Notes: generated by a model from the sequence alone, not told the origin. A stretch of 64,000 nucleotides of DNA from Prostheceraeus crozeri (GCA_907163375.1 CAJQUW010007032.1:1-64000), one strand, 5' to 3'; shown: positions 21,029-30,921, numbered from the stretch's first letter. Translations and numbers: made by a program.

Positions 21029-23268
21029 TTGGCCAGTTGTGCGGATATGCAGCATGAAACGGGACAACATGCACTTCCCTTCACACCTGCGGAAAAGTAT
21101 CATATGTACAACACTTATAATGTATTTGCCTATCATAGTTTGGTGGATTTGATGGAGATGTATGGGAATATTCTCCATGATTTTGAAGTGAAACAGGAAC
21201 GTTTGACAAAGTTCAGAAAGTTGGTGAAAGAATTCAAACCCACTACAGGAACTGATAAGCTTGACGAGATCGTTCGTGAACGAGATAGGGTGAAGGAAGA
21301 AGTGACTGTGTTGAAAACGGATCTTTGTCAATTATCCAAGGAGAACAAACTGTTATTTTATGTGTCTAGACCTGAATCGTTTTATTACAAGAATTTAGAG
21401 AGTGACAAGACGTGGAGTTCTATCGTCCCCACAGGTTATTATTCGTTGGAAAACTATTTGAATACCATCTTCCCTTCCCACATGACATGGACCATCACAT
21501 CCATGTCCTATCATTATGAACTGACCATCGATTGCAAGGAGGATATGGAAATCAAGATGGACCAGCAATCTAAAGCCTATGAGATTTCAAAAGCAGAACA
21601 AGTGACTACCTACGTGTGGGAAGGATGGATCTTGGAATTCCCCTTCAGCACGATTCATGTTCCCTCCTTTATCCTTCAGAAACAAACCATGGAATTGGAC
21701 GCTCTCTTTGAAAAGAATAGTGTCCCCTATGCATTGAATGGGACACATGACTTGTATCGAAACGGAAAACCGACACAACAGTATAAGACCGAGGATAGGA
21801 AGCATCCCAATATTCTCAACATCAAGCATGGAGACTATTTTGAGATTTTTCATACCCTATCTCATATCCCTAGTCCATTACGATTCAATTTACCCACGAA
21901 ATACTATACCCTCCAATCATTTGTGCAAGCTTTCAATCAAGCCATCCCCCTGCCTGATATGGTGTGGGTGACGTATACAACAGTGGGTGTCTTTCACGTG
22001 CTTCATTTTAAAATCGTGGAAGGATATTTGTTGAAAATCAATCCCCCACAACTCTGGCAACATGTGTTGAATCATACTCATGAATATGGTATGTTCACCT
22101 ACCATGAACAATCATGTATACACTCGGAAACGCCAGAACATTGTTCTGCAAGTTACCGTCGGTATCAACAACTTCCAAAACATGTCACCCATGGGATGAC
22201 ATCACACATCTATGGTTTACCGGAATATACCTTTGATTATGCCAAAGGATGGAACCACACCCTCGACACCATCTTCCCATGGAAAGGGAAGGAATTGGAT
22301 ATCTTGTTTCAGAAATCCTATTTGCCTTATGCTTACGAATCGAAAGATCCCTTGTTGGCCAATACGTGTTTACAATCCTACTTGTTTGGAGATAGACTCT
22401 CTGATAAGAAATTGTATTCACCCCCTGTAGCGTATCAAGAAGGATCCAACCTGAAAGTCTGCAAAGATAGATTGACTTCCTTTATTGGATGGTTCAGTGA
22501 TGATATGCAAGGGCTCATGACGACCATGGTGGAACGCTGGCAAGAAAACATGTTTTATCTAGTGGATGGTATGGTGTTGGGAGTGGATGTAGGAAAACAA
22601 GATATTCAATCGGTTATGGTGAATACACATCCCACACCTCGCCCTTTTCTTCATCTCTATAGCAAGACCATGAAACCTTTGCAAATCTATGAACACATGA
22701 TTCGGCAAGGTTCCATCAACCCCACCCTGGACATTTCTACCTCGTTTCATCGTGTCCTCATTCCCAAAGGGAGTTATACCTTGGAAGGTCTCTTTTCCAA
22801 ACTCCAGGTGAATTTACAGGCGTGGACTGATGTATTCTTCTCTCTCTCGAAAGAACATTATTTGACGGTGACAACCGCGGAAAATGCCGTTATTGATTTT
22901 GGAGAAGCGTTGAGTTATCGTATTGGTCTACCACAATCCTATTATGGACCAAATACACAGATGACAACACTCTCTCCCTCAGCATGACCCCCAATTCCTT
23001 CAACATTATCGTCTATTGTAATATTGTGGCGGAAAGTATTGTGGGAGGACAACGTGAATAAATCTTGAAAATTCACCCCATTGAAGAGAAACAACGTTTG
23101 GGGGAAATGGTGTCGTATGAAGTGTCCAATATTGATTATTACCCCATTTATGCAACAGCTATTGATGAGATTGAAATTCAGTTGCGTGGTGATGATGGCG
23201 AATTTATTCCCATTCATCAAGGACGATCCTATTTCAAACTCCATCTCCGCCGTAGGGAGACTAGGTAA
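21029..23268 (+). CDS. large multi-module structural protein (Polinton B)
   Basis: An open frame of 652 residues (21029-22987), followed by related coding to 23268. Residues 75-110 form a coiled coil. A module with the pattern Pro-x-Gly/Lys-x-Tyr-x-Leu-x-x-Leu followed by beta strands occurs at about residues 131-180 (IVPTGYYSLENYL), 285-345 (NLPTKYYTLQSFV) and 575-645 (LIPKGSYTLEGLF). The same module is in the fibre protein and in element C (46589-47392). The terminal segment with YYPIYATAIDEIEIQLRGDD matches the C-terminus of these Polinton proteins. A penton or spike role is inferred. The gene is broken in one or a few places. Confidence 0.6.
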
Positions 23269-23292
23269 TTGTATACAGAGTGACTATCAACC

Positions 23293-24384
23293 ATGCATGA
23301 GGAAACGATTCACTTGTTGAGTAATGCTCAGCCCAATTTGTTTCCTGAAAATAGAGCCAATCATTTCAAAAATCGCTTGGTTCCTTCCATCCCCATGGTC
23401 CATGGGGATCAATGGGAAGCAGGTATCTCCGTAGTCAACTTCATCAATACCCTTCAGACATTACCCGTGGATGTAAGCTTTAGTGTGGGGGCTTTGAATG
23501 ATCATCCTGAGACGATTCCGACAGTCTTTACGTCCTCTATCATTTCCATCAAACCGGATTCACCAGGAGCGCAAGGAGAACGCGGTAAACAGGGAGAGCA
23601 AGGTTCACAAGGCAAACAAGGTGAGCAAGGTTCACAAGGCAAACAGGGAGAGCAAGGTCCACAAGGCAAACAAGGTGAGCAAGGTTCACAAGGCAAACAG
23701 GGAGACCAAGGTCCACAAGGCAAACAAGGCAAACAAGGTGAGCAAGGTTCACAAGGCAAACAGGGAGACCAAGGTCCACAAGGCAAACAAGGTCAACAAG
23801 GCAAACAGGGAGAACAAGGTATACAAGGCAAACAATGCAAACATGGAGAGAAAGGCATGTTTACGCGCTTCAAAATTCCACGAGGTATTTATTCGGAGAA
23901 GACGTTGATGCAGTGTTTGAATCAGAATCGACAACATGGACACAATTTCCACTTTTCTATCACTACATTGGCGTCTAATGTCCATTATGTCTCAGTAGTA
24001 GTACCCACACACTACAGTATGAAACTCCATCCTTTGCTCAAAGACATTCTTGGGTTTAAAACAGACTTACTCACCTCCTCACAGCAAGCAACTGCACCTT
24101 TGAATTTGAATGCCTTTACCTACAATATTCTACTGTATTGTAATATTGTAGGCTACAATTATGTAGGGGTATGAAAACAAACTGTATGTGTGTGATTCCC
24201 TACACGGGGAAAGATTATGGAGATAGTATTCATCACGAATTCCAGAATGTACCTATCTCCCTGTGAAAAGTCAAAATGTGCAAGATATTGAAATCAAACT
24301 CATGTCGGATGACGGCCATCCCATCCCTATGACAGACGGACGGTCCAATGTAAAAATGCATCTTCGACGTCGCGCAATTAAGTA
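23293..24384 (+). pseudogene. collagen-bearing fibre-like protein
   Basis: The N-terminus (HLLSNAQPNLF, RANHFKNRL, GDQWEAGIS) is the module that also opens the gene at 19437. About 32 Gly-x-y triplets follow (23566-23850), mostly GKQGEQGSQ and GDQGPQGKQ, a collagen-like triple helix. After it comes a globular part with FKIPRGIYSEKTLMQCL and a C-terminal strand set. The order (virion-binding base, stalk, head) suits a trimeric attachment fibre like those of adenoviruses, and this function is inferred. The DNA repeats are in-frame multiples of 9 bases, so length can vary by slippage. The gene is broken near its 3' end, which extends to about 24384. Confidence 0.65.
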
Positions 24385-24414
24385 ATTGTCTTTTCCCAAA
24401 CACATCAAGACACG

Positions 24415-24960
24415 ATGACGAATCTCTTTTTAATCCGTAACCGAACAAATTCCTCTGGACGATTGTTTGGAAGAGGTTCATTTATGCAACGAGGTGGATG
24501 GAATAAAGTGATTGGACAGAAAACACGCATGATTAGACCACGTGTCACTGGTGTCAAGAAATCACCCATCCGTCTGCCCAAATCACTCAAAAAGAGAGTT
24601 CCCAGAAAAGCATCTCGAAAAACATCGCAAAAAGGACTTGTACATACGGTACAGAAAACGTTGGGAAAATCGCTACGTACGACGGGACTTCTAAATTCTG
24701 CGAAACAAGCTGTCACGGATGCTGTCAGCTCTACCGCACAAGAAGGAGTTCACCGTCTCAAAAAGAGTGTAAAAGCGCTCGCCAAACGCACCTACAGACT
24801 GCTCCCGAACGTGTTGTAGAAGCTATTCAAAATAAAGTGAGTCGGAAACGCATCTTCACGGATGAAGAAGGGGATAGAGTGGAAGCACCTGCTTTTAAAC
24901 GCCGCCGTGGTCATGTGGACATTGCCCATCATACGAAATGGGGAAAGGAAGTTTGATGGG
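24415..24960 (+). pseudogene. basic core-like protein
   Basis: Very Arg/Lys-rich: 134 residues in the first frame (24415-24819), with related basic coding to about 24955 that includes FKRRRGHVDIAHH. Composition resembles the DNA-condensing core proteins of adenoviruses and adintoviruses. Motifs such as KSPIRLPKSLKKRVPRK support DNA binding. It lies immediately upstream of the capsid gene, an order seen in other Polintons. The two segments may be one gene or two. Confidence 0.5.
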
Positions 24961-25036
24961 GTGTTATCGCGGAGGTGCTAAACAACGCATGCTCTTTTAA
25001 GAACTAAGCAATCTTTGGAAATCAGTACCATCAAGC

Positions 25037-26428
25037 ATGGCGGAAACACCTGCATTATTGGATGCTCGTTACGATGTATTCCAGAGTGATAAAGTCGATG
25101 TCTCGAGTACTTCTCAGCATACGAGCGTTCTGACGCCAGTCAATGGATTGGAAAATCCCGGTACCATTCAATTCACGGTCCCTCGACTAGCCATTCATTG
25201 GATGGATGTGTGCAATGCCTATTTTCGCGTGGAAGTACAACTCATGAAACATGATGCGGCTAAAGAAGCAAACGTGCCATGTGAGACGTCAGACAAGGCG
25301 ATTATTATCAACAATACGGCCCACTCCCTCTTTTCCGACATTACTATCCGCTTGAATGAACGCACCATTGAAGGAGGCAATGACTTGTATTATTTGAGAG
25401 CTTACCTTAGCAATCTTTTACAATACACCAATGATGTGAAGATCACACACATTGTCACACAAGGTTTTACTGTTCCTCAAGTTATGTATGACATGGAGTA
25501 TGATGCAGCGAGTAAGACGGTGAAGTCTAACGCGGTAGAGTTTACAGATAAAGAGAATGCACTAAATAAAGCCATTCTCAAACAATGGGTAAACAACAAA
25601 TTTAAACGTACCTTTGACTTTCCCTTGAAATGTAATTTGTTCCAACAAGTGATTGCTCTGCCCCCAGGCATGCAACTGGATCTCATTTTCACCTTGAATA
25701 AACCGCAATATGCCATTTATGATATGGCACATCCTGGAGGGACGACATCTACAAAGTACACTTTGAATATCACCTCTTTCCAATTGTATATGCCCATGCT
25801 CACACCCAATGCAGAACTGCAATTGAAAACTGCGAATCGACGCAAGACAGAAGCCATTTATTATCGCTACAATGGCATGACTGTCCATCGACAAACGATT
25901 GAAAGTGGAGTACAAAAGAAGACGTTTTCCAATGTGGCCGCTCTACTGAGTCCTAAACTCATCTTTTTCGCTGTTGTTCCCAGTAACTCTTGGTTTGATC
26001 CAGGAAATCGTAAACTCTATTTTGAAAGGCATGGACTCTCTCAAGTCGCCATGACCACCAATAGTGCCATCATGACAGGAGGAACCATCAATTGCAAAGA
26101 TGACGTGATTGCTTACAGTCAATTCAATCGTGCGATTCTAGTCTATAACACTAATGAATCGTGTGGTATTGATTTAGAGAGTTTTACCAAATACTGTTAC
26201 TTTATTGCCTTTGACTGTACCTTGGATAAACAAATCGATAGTGTTCAACTCACCAATACACGTCAATATGGACTGGAATTGCAATTTGAGAATACGACCA
26301 CGCAAAATATGGATTTATTAATGTTGTCATTCATGACGAACAATTCTCCGTCACACCGGAGAATGCTGTCATCTCCAGTGCGTATATCCCACCCGCTATT
26401 TAAGTGTTGGCGCGCATTGACAGCATAA
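25037..26428 (+). CDS. Polinton major capsid protein (double jelly-roll)
   Basis: A 463-residue protein that forms the icosahedral shell. The N-terminal barrel contains GTIQFTVPR, YFRVEVQL and IINNTAHSLFSDITIRLNE. It continues with GGNDLYYLRAYLSNLLQY, the best-conserved block of the animal Polinton/adintovirus capsid family. A second barrel-like region spans about residues 260-450. Length and neighbours (core-like protein upstream, protease downstream by 3 bases) fit the family. The frame looks whole. Confidence 0.8.
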   Translation: MAETPALLDARYDVFQSDKVDVSSTSQHTSVLTPVNGLENPGTIQFTVPRLAIHWMDVCNAYFRVEVQLMKHDAAKEANVPCETSDKAIIINNTAHSLFSDITIRLNERTIEGGNDLYYLRAYLSNLLQYTNDVKITHIVTQGFTVPQVMYDMEYDAASKTVKSNAVEFTDKENALNKAILKQWVNNKFKRTFDFPLKCNLFQQVIALPPGMQLDLIFTLNKPQYAIYDMAHPGGTTSTKYTLNITSFQLYMPMLTPNAELQLKTANRRKTEAIYYRYNGMTVHRQTIESGVQKKTFSNVAALLSPKLIFFAVVPSNSWFDPGNRKLYFERHGLSQVAMTTNSAIMTGGTINCKDDVIAYSQFNRAILVYNTNESCGIDLESFTKYCYFIAFDCTLDKQIDSVQLTNTRQYGLELQFENTTTQNMDLLMLSFMTNNSPSHRRMLSSPVRISHPLFKCWRALTA

Positions 26429-26431
26429 GAC

Positions 26432-27152
26432 ATGTTGAAGGAACCCGAGTATCACGTTCCTCCTATCGCTTGGACACCTCTTTATCAACATCGTCTCATT
26501 AAAGCTCAGCGTTGGCTGAATGGGAGAATGGTTAAGCAACACGGAAATCGAAGGAATCATGCAGGGTATGAATCAATTACAAGAGAAACATTTACTCAAT
26601 GCCTGCATGTGCGAAGATGATTTTCTCTGTGCTATTCAGTGTAGTTGTCAAACGTTTGCTAATCGCCTCCTCCAATCTTCTTACGTTCCCTTCCAAGGTG
26701 TGTTTCCTGCTGATCTACTTCCTGCTCATTCCCCGGATTCAAAGACGCTTATTGTCAATAGTGATCGCTCTCATCAACCTGGCAAGCATTGGCTGGCCTT
26801 TTATCAAAATGCGGATCAACGCGTGTGCGAATTCTTTGACTCTTATGGACTAACTCCATCTCACTATCCACATGTTACCGAGTGGTTATCGACAACACCT
26901 TATCCTTTAGACTATCGTCGCCCTTTGCGTATACAAGGTCCTAAAGCCTATTGTGGTGCTTACTGTATTTACTTTTTAAACCATCGCCCTTTTAACACGT
27001 CTATGGATAAAACACTGTCCTTCTTTCGAACGTTGGATGCTCACGAGAAAGATCAAGAACTCATTAAAACCTACTTGTCCTTCAATGATAAAATTGTCTA
27101 TTCCTATTTGTATTCTACATTATCCCATGTTTTGAAGTCAATAAAGAAATGA
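26432..27152 (+). pseudogene. adenovirus-type maturation protease
   Basis: Cysteine protease that cleaves capsid and core precursors. In the frame 26520-27152, GKHWLAFYQ supplies the catalytic His, EFFDSYGL the acidic step, and IQGPKAYCGAYCIYFL the oxyanion Gln and the catalytic Cys. These are the three landmark motifs of the adenain/Polinton PRO family, in the right order over about 200 residues. The N-terminal coding starts 3 bases after the capsid stop. The gene is nearly whole. A short AT-rich convergent terminator region follows (27153-27325). Confidence 0.8.
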
Positions 27153-27325
27153 ATCATGTCAATGATTGTATTTTTATTTCAATGGAACCCTTGAACTTCC
27201 TTCAGACAGAGGGGGCATGTCGATTGACGAGGTCAATACCACAAGGTTTTGTACATGAAACAGAGTTCAGTGCGTAACTAGTTATAGCACACTATACACA
27301 GAGTTTTTCCGTGCATGATGACTCA

Positions 27326-27913
27326 TCATGCACGATATACAGTGACTGTTGAAGATATTTCTTGATCACAAAGGGGACAAGATGAAGTTTCAAAGGGTAC
27401 ATAACATGTAGAACACATAATACTATGAGAACATGGTAAAAAGAGAAGGGATCGTTCCTGTTTAAAACATTTAACACAGTTCCGTTCACATAATAATTTA
27501 AATGTCTCTTCTTCCAATTTCTTTTTGAAGTCACTTTTATTGGTAGAGCTACCTGACAAATCAGTTGCAAATGTCACTTTTTCCTTTTTCACTCCAGATC
27601 GCGCCAATTTCATCACATTTTCACTATCATTGCATTGCTGCATGGAGAAATCCTCTATCCACCTACGATCCAAATTGTGATTCATAGCATGTTCATCTAG
27701 ATCTATTAGTCGATCAACTAATTCACCAGCGTTGATATTTTCACTGAGATTTGTTACAGTTTCTATAGCTTTGAACGAAGATCCAAGGTCTCTTGCGACA
27801 ACCCACGACGTTGGGATACTAGTCGCTGTCCGATTCATTGAGGGAAACTCCATCGAATAGGGATTTGAGAATGTCTTCCACCAACGATTCCGCTTCTGTA
27901 ATCGATAAGACAC
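27326..27913 (-). CDS. IAP-type RING protein
   Basis: The C-terminal 50 residues hold a RING of the IAP type: ERNCVKCFKQERSLLFLPC, then SHSIMCSTC and SCPLCDQEI. In IAPs this RING recruits E2 enzymes and promotes ubiquitination of host apoptosis proteins. No BIR repeat is visible in the upstream residues, which are helical and not recognised. IAP-like genes are common in insect and invertebrate large DNA viruses, so a host-defence-modulating role is a fair inference. The true start may lie inside the frame, because the first 30 residues overlap the TBP-like segment in another frame. Confidence 0.6.
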   Translation of the reverse strand: MSYRLQKRNRWWKTFSNPYSMEFPSMNRTATSIPTSWVVARDLGSSFKAIETVTNLSENINAGELVDRLIDLDEHAMNHNLDRRWIEDFSMQQCNDSENVMKLARSGVKKEKVTFATDLSGSSTNKSDFKKKLEEETFKLLCERNCVKCFKQERSLLFLPCSHSIMCSTCYVPFETSSCPLCDQEISSTVTVYRA

Positions 27914-28112
27914 CCGTCACAATCACGCCTCCGTTGGAAAAGAAGGAGCAGTGCAAATTACCTTTGCGTATTAACGTTCCGGGAAACAGCTCGCGCTCGT
28001 TGAAAATCACCGATGTCGATGGCAGCTGTTGAATGGTTTGCATGCGGTCCTTTGTATAGTTCCATTGACATTGAACTGTGCAGGATTTTGTTATTGGGTC
28101 GCTCACGTCCAA
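27819..28112 (-). CDS. TBP-like (TATA-binding fold) segment
   Basis: About 97 residues. The segment ELFPGTLIRKG is followed by CSFFSNGGVIVTGVLS and a helix AESLVEDILKSLF. This aligns throughout with one repeat of TATA-binding protein: the stirrup with ELFPG, the strand ending in F-SGK-V-TGA, and the long C-terminal helix. The N-terminal strand SCTVQCQ also fits. Only one repeat is seen, whereas cellular TBP has two. Single or divergent TBP repeats are known in large DNA viruses; I know of no described Polinton example. It lies directly 3' of the exonuclease-like segment on the same strand and could belong to the same product. Promoter recognition is inferred from the fold. Confidence 0.6.
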   Translation of the reverse strand: MDVSDPITKSCTVQCQWNYTKDRMQTIQQLPSTSVIFNERELFPGTLIRKGNLHCSFFSNGGVIVTGVLSITEAESLVEDILKSLFDGVSLNESDSD

Positions 28113-28605
28113 TCCGTAGGGGGTGAGTAGTATCCATTGTCACTTTTTCCAAGAGTTTTATGTTTTTCAACCAAGCTCTTTCCATCTCCGATAATCCATT
28201 CCCTACAATCAGTTCCGCGTCTCCATACTTGTGTGTCATTTCATGGACCCAGAAATTAAAACGGTGAATAATCACACTCTCTTCTGCACCACATTTCCCA
28301 ATCACACGTGGGTTGAGACCATGAATAAATTTAGTCGCAGAAACATCACACACCGATGTCTCATTTTTGATAAAGTCATGGAAGCGCGATGTAATTGTCA
28401 CATATCCGGTCGGTTTATCGTCTCTGGGTGTATAATGACACCAAATGGCAGCGACTTCCTGCATGGGATCTCCTTCCGTATCAAATACGATGAAATTGCG
28501 CAACGGCTTCTTCTGCTCCGCCCACCATTGTTGCACTTTAGGATGATTAAATGTAATGGTATAAGAACCTTGGATGAGATCGCCCAAATGCTGAATCCGA
28601 CGCAT
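28090..28605 (-). CDS. DEDDh exonuclease-like protein, element B
   Basis: From ATG at 28605, a soluble domain with RNFIVFDTEGDPMQEVA (motif I Asp-x-Glu), TKFIHGLNPRVIG, and ELIVGNGLSEMERAWL, where the Val-Gly-Asn-Gly step corresponds to motif II of DnaQ/RNase-T exonucleases. Element A carries a paralogue with the same three landmarks. A TATA box GGGTATATAAG lies 33 bases upstream (28638-28647), so this gene has its own promoter. The 3'-5' exonuclease activity is inferred from motifs. The TBP-like segment follows directly. Confidence 0.55.
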
Positions 28606-28637
28606 CGTGAAATGAATCTCTCCTTGTGTGTCTCGAC

Positions 28638-28647
28638 TTATATACCC
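28638..28647 (-). promoter_or_regulatory. TATA box
   Basis: GGGTATATAAG on the minus strand, 33 bases before the ATG at 28605. It is nearly identical to the box at 30757-30766. Confidence 0.6.
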
Positions 28648-28703
28648 GTCCCTAGGGTGGTGTACAACATGATTGGTTTAGCGATGATGACGTTTCCTTC
28701 GAC

Positions 28704-28961
28704 GTTTTCCTCATGACATTTTATTCGTTAGAGCACTTACGCCTGCTGCACCGGCTGCACCGGCTGCTCCCAACGCTGCAGCTTTCCCTGCGGCAATAAG
28801 TGCAGGGATGAGGGGGCTAAAAATGGGAGGATACCTCCTCTTTGTCTACGACTCCCGCGGTAGATTCCACCCTTTTGTCTACGACTACCATGGTAAATAC
28901 CCCTTTCTGACCTCCGCCTTTTTTGACGACGGCTTCCGCGATAAATACCTCCACGTCGCAT
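28704..28961 (-). pseudogene. small basic Gly/Arg protein (pX-like), element B
   Basis: Starts with a Gly/Arg/Tyr-rich repeat in which GGIYRGSRRQ occurs about three times, then GGILPFLAP and an Ala/Gly-rich apolar tail. A basic body joined through GG(I/F)LP to a hydrophobic tail is the same layout as the pX-like protein of element A and the counterpart in C. The role is probably virion DNA packing or membrane contact, inferred only. The gene is broken or uses more than one frame near its tail. Confidence 0.5.
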
Positions 28962-28986
28962 GATTACCGTGATAGGCTAGATGTCC

Positions 28987-29275
28987 CTACTTAGTTCTTC
29001 ATTAAGTTTCCCTAACGTCTTTAACTTTCCCAACTTGTTCCTATTTAGATCGCGTCTCATCCGTTGCCATTCTTCCTTTATCATTTGATTATTGGATTTA
29101 TAACGTGGTCGCCACACTGCTGGCAACAACGTTTTGCCCAAATGACGTCGAATCAATTCGCTTTTATGTCACTGAAGAGCTTCACGCCCTCTACGATGCA
29201 TTTGAGATTTTATATACCGACCGTTTCACATGTCTTACAGTTCCCCCTCTCTGGCGTCGTTTACGGCGTGTCATG
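28987..29275 (-). pseudogene. small Arg/Lys-rich protein remnant
   Basis: A minus-strand basic coding stretch beginning TRRKRRQRGG and ending with GKLKTLGKLNEELSRDI before a stop at 28987. It is Arg/Lys-dense with a C-terminal helix. It is similar in style to adenovirus-type core peptides but not recognisable by motif. It is broken in one or two places. Confidence 0.35.
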
Positions 29276-29463
29276 ATTAATGCTTACGCTTCCCAATCAT
29301 AACTTAGTCACAAAAATAGTAGATTGATCACTACATTTATTCATAATCATCCAAATCCACATTATACGTGAACCAATTCAATTGGTTCTCAAAAACAATG
29401 GGTTTCAGAGGTCTCCCTCGTTTCTTACTAAAGTCAAATGAATATTTGCGTGGGTCCCGATTT

Positions 29464-30273
29464 CTATTCTCTGGTCGAAGTGATGGATGCTTGGGGGACA
29501 CTATTCACTTCCTTGGGCGGATTCGGTTGTCTCTCATATATCCGTTTCAACTTTTCGCGCTGACTTGTCCATGTCTTCTTGCCCATATGCTCCTTATGCA
29601 ACGAGACAAATTGACGGACCTTCTCTTCCTCCACGTCACGGTGCATCATCTCACCACAGATACATATATAGACAAAGTTGTCACGTGCCTCATTCGTCTC
29701 GTCCTCGCACCACGTCGGATCGCTTCGACGCACCTCCTTATGCTGTTTGCGAACATGCTCCCATAAGAAGAATGCTTGGTACATGTTATGACACCAGGGA
29801 CAGCGTGCCAACTTCACTTTTGACAAGTCGTACGGATATGAATTCGTACTCTCCGACTCCACTGGGCGATTCGGGTCCAAGGGTTCGGTGGGCATATACA
29901 TGCTCAAATAGGGACATAAATGTTCATCCCATTCATTCTCCTCCTCTTGAATCTTCTCATCACAGTACCTGCACCGACCCACACATGGATGTTTATGGTA
30001 AGCTTCCATATTATAGTCTTGTTTGCAAAGCATGCAGGTGAACTCACTCTCCTTGTCGCCCCAGTAACTCATTTCCAGAAAGCACCAATGATCGGTATCG
30101 GTAGTCCACCATTTCCCACAACGATCGCAATACTCCTTCCCTGTCTCCTTGCGTCCATGACTGATGCATTGTGAAAACAGTCCGAAGCGCTTATTGCAAA
30201 ACTCGCAATTATAATAGGGTTGAGGGCGGGGACGGACTGTGGTTCGCCTCTTCTTTGTTGGTGGCTCCATCAT
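29464..30273 (-). CDS. multi-zinc-finger protein with nuclear localisation signal
   Basis: From the ATG at 30273 the protein begins MMEPPTKKRR, a classical nuclear localisation signal. Four or more Cys/His clusters follow: CEFCNKRF with CDRCGKWW, CMLCKQDYNMEAYHKH, CRYCDEKI with a later His/Cys pair, and CPWCHNMYQAFFLWEHVRKQH, the last close to a C2H2 finger. About 270 residues. It lies 22 bases downstream of the first gene and so is probably in the same early transcript. DNA or RNA binding in the nucleus is inferred. The upstream open frame to 30399 lacks zinc ligands and overlaps the first gene, so the internal Met is preferred. Confidence 0.55.
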   Translation of the reverse strand: MMEPPTKKRRTTVRPRPQPYYNCEFCNKRFGLFSQCISHGRKETGKEYCDRCGKWWTTDTDHWCFLEMSYWGDKESEFTCMLCKQDYNMEAYHKHPCVGRCRYCDEKIQEEENEWDEHLCPYLSMYMPTEPLDPNRPVESESTNSYPYDLSKVKLARCPWCHNMYQAFFLWEHVRKQHKEVRRSDPTWCEDETNEARDNFVYICICGEMMHRDVEEEKVRQFVSLHKEHMGKKTWTSQREKLKRIYERQPNPPKEVNSVPQASITSTRE

Positions 30274-30295
30274 ATCGTTGTTCAGATAATGTATC

Positions 30296-30721
30296 TTACG
30301 TAAACAATGAACCAAACCCAATGTCAATCTGCATACACAAGATTCCCCCAAAATAACGACACTCCAGTTGAGAACGTAACTTCTTCTGCAACGAATCAAT
30401 CAGTTCTTCCACATCCCAATCGTCACCAATGTTCAAATAGCGATAGGACACGTCCAGTGCACCTTTGGGGAACTTTGCAGATGTTCGAATATCAAACAAG
30501 AAGCGTGGTCCATACAGTATTACATTCAGCAACTTGATACGAAGCTCTGCAATAATCTTCTCTAACGACACAATCTTCTCCTTTGTCGGAACAATATACA
30601 ATCTATTACAGTCTCGTTCCACAATAAAGTCTTTCGAAGAATAAGGTGTATAGGATATCTTCTCCTTGGGATGACGCGTCTCAGCCAGGGGGAGTAATCT
30701 ACCCGTTAATGTTGTCGACAT
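30296..30721 (-). CDS. first minus-strand gene of element B, unrecognised
   Basis: A 141-residue protein. Residues 40-65 (NRLYIVPTKEKIVSLEKIIAE) and the C-terminal helix (VEELIDSLQKKL) echo the first gene of element A (YILIPVSP... and VDDIIDQIL), which suggests the two are distant homologues. The ATG at 30721 is only about 36 bases from the TATA box at 30757, so either the leader is very short or an internal Met is used. A regulatory or single-strand-binding early function is conceivable but not supported by a motif. Confidence 0.5.
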   Translation of the reverse strand: MSTTLTGRLLPLAETRHPKEKISYTPYSSKDFIVERDCNRLYIVPTKEKIVSLEKIIAELRIKLLNVILYGPRFLFDIRTSAKFPKGALDVSYRYLNIGDDWDVEELIDSLQKKLRSQLECRYFGGILCMQIDIGFGSLFT

Positions 30722-30756
30722 ATGATTAGAATGATTTTCTCTGGCAGCGCATTTAC

Positions 30757-30766
30757 TTATATACCC
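30757..30766 (-). promoter_or_regulatory. TATA box, leftward
   Basis: GGGTATATAAG on the minus strand at the right end of element B, upstream of the first gene. Confidence 0.65.
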
Positions 30767-30809
30767 TACCGTGACTCACCAAATGCGTCGATAGGTGCAC
30801 TGGCGCCAA

Positions 30810-30921
30810 GTGATCCGATTGGTGCTCCGCTTCCTGTCCTCTTAGCAACCACGTGCGCCGATGCGTGGGCGTGTGCTCCGATGAATGTCAAGTGCTCCGA
30901 TGCGAGGGCGCGTGCTCCGAT
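30810..30921 (-). repeat. iteron-like array upstream of TATA
   Basis: The decamer GTG(C/A)(T/G)CCGAT (plus-strand sense) occurs at 30810, 30853, 30873, 30892 and 30912. The last four are spaced 20, 19 and 20 bases, two helical turns. Three copies are identical. It could be an operator or an origin-type iteron. Confidence 0.7.

Noticed and set aside
23498-23908. Lys/Asn-rich and Cys/Pro-rich frames overlapping the collagen segment
   Set aside because: They are other-frame readings of the 9-base-periodic collagen DNA.
28231-28716. 161-residue plus-strand frame
   Set aside because: It lies antisense to the exonuclease-like gene and has no feature of its own.
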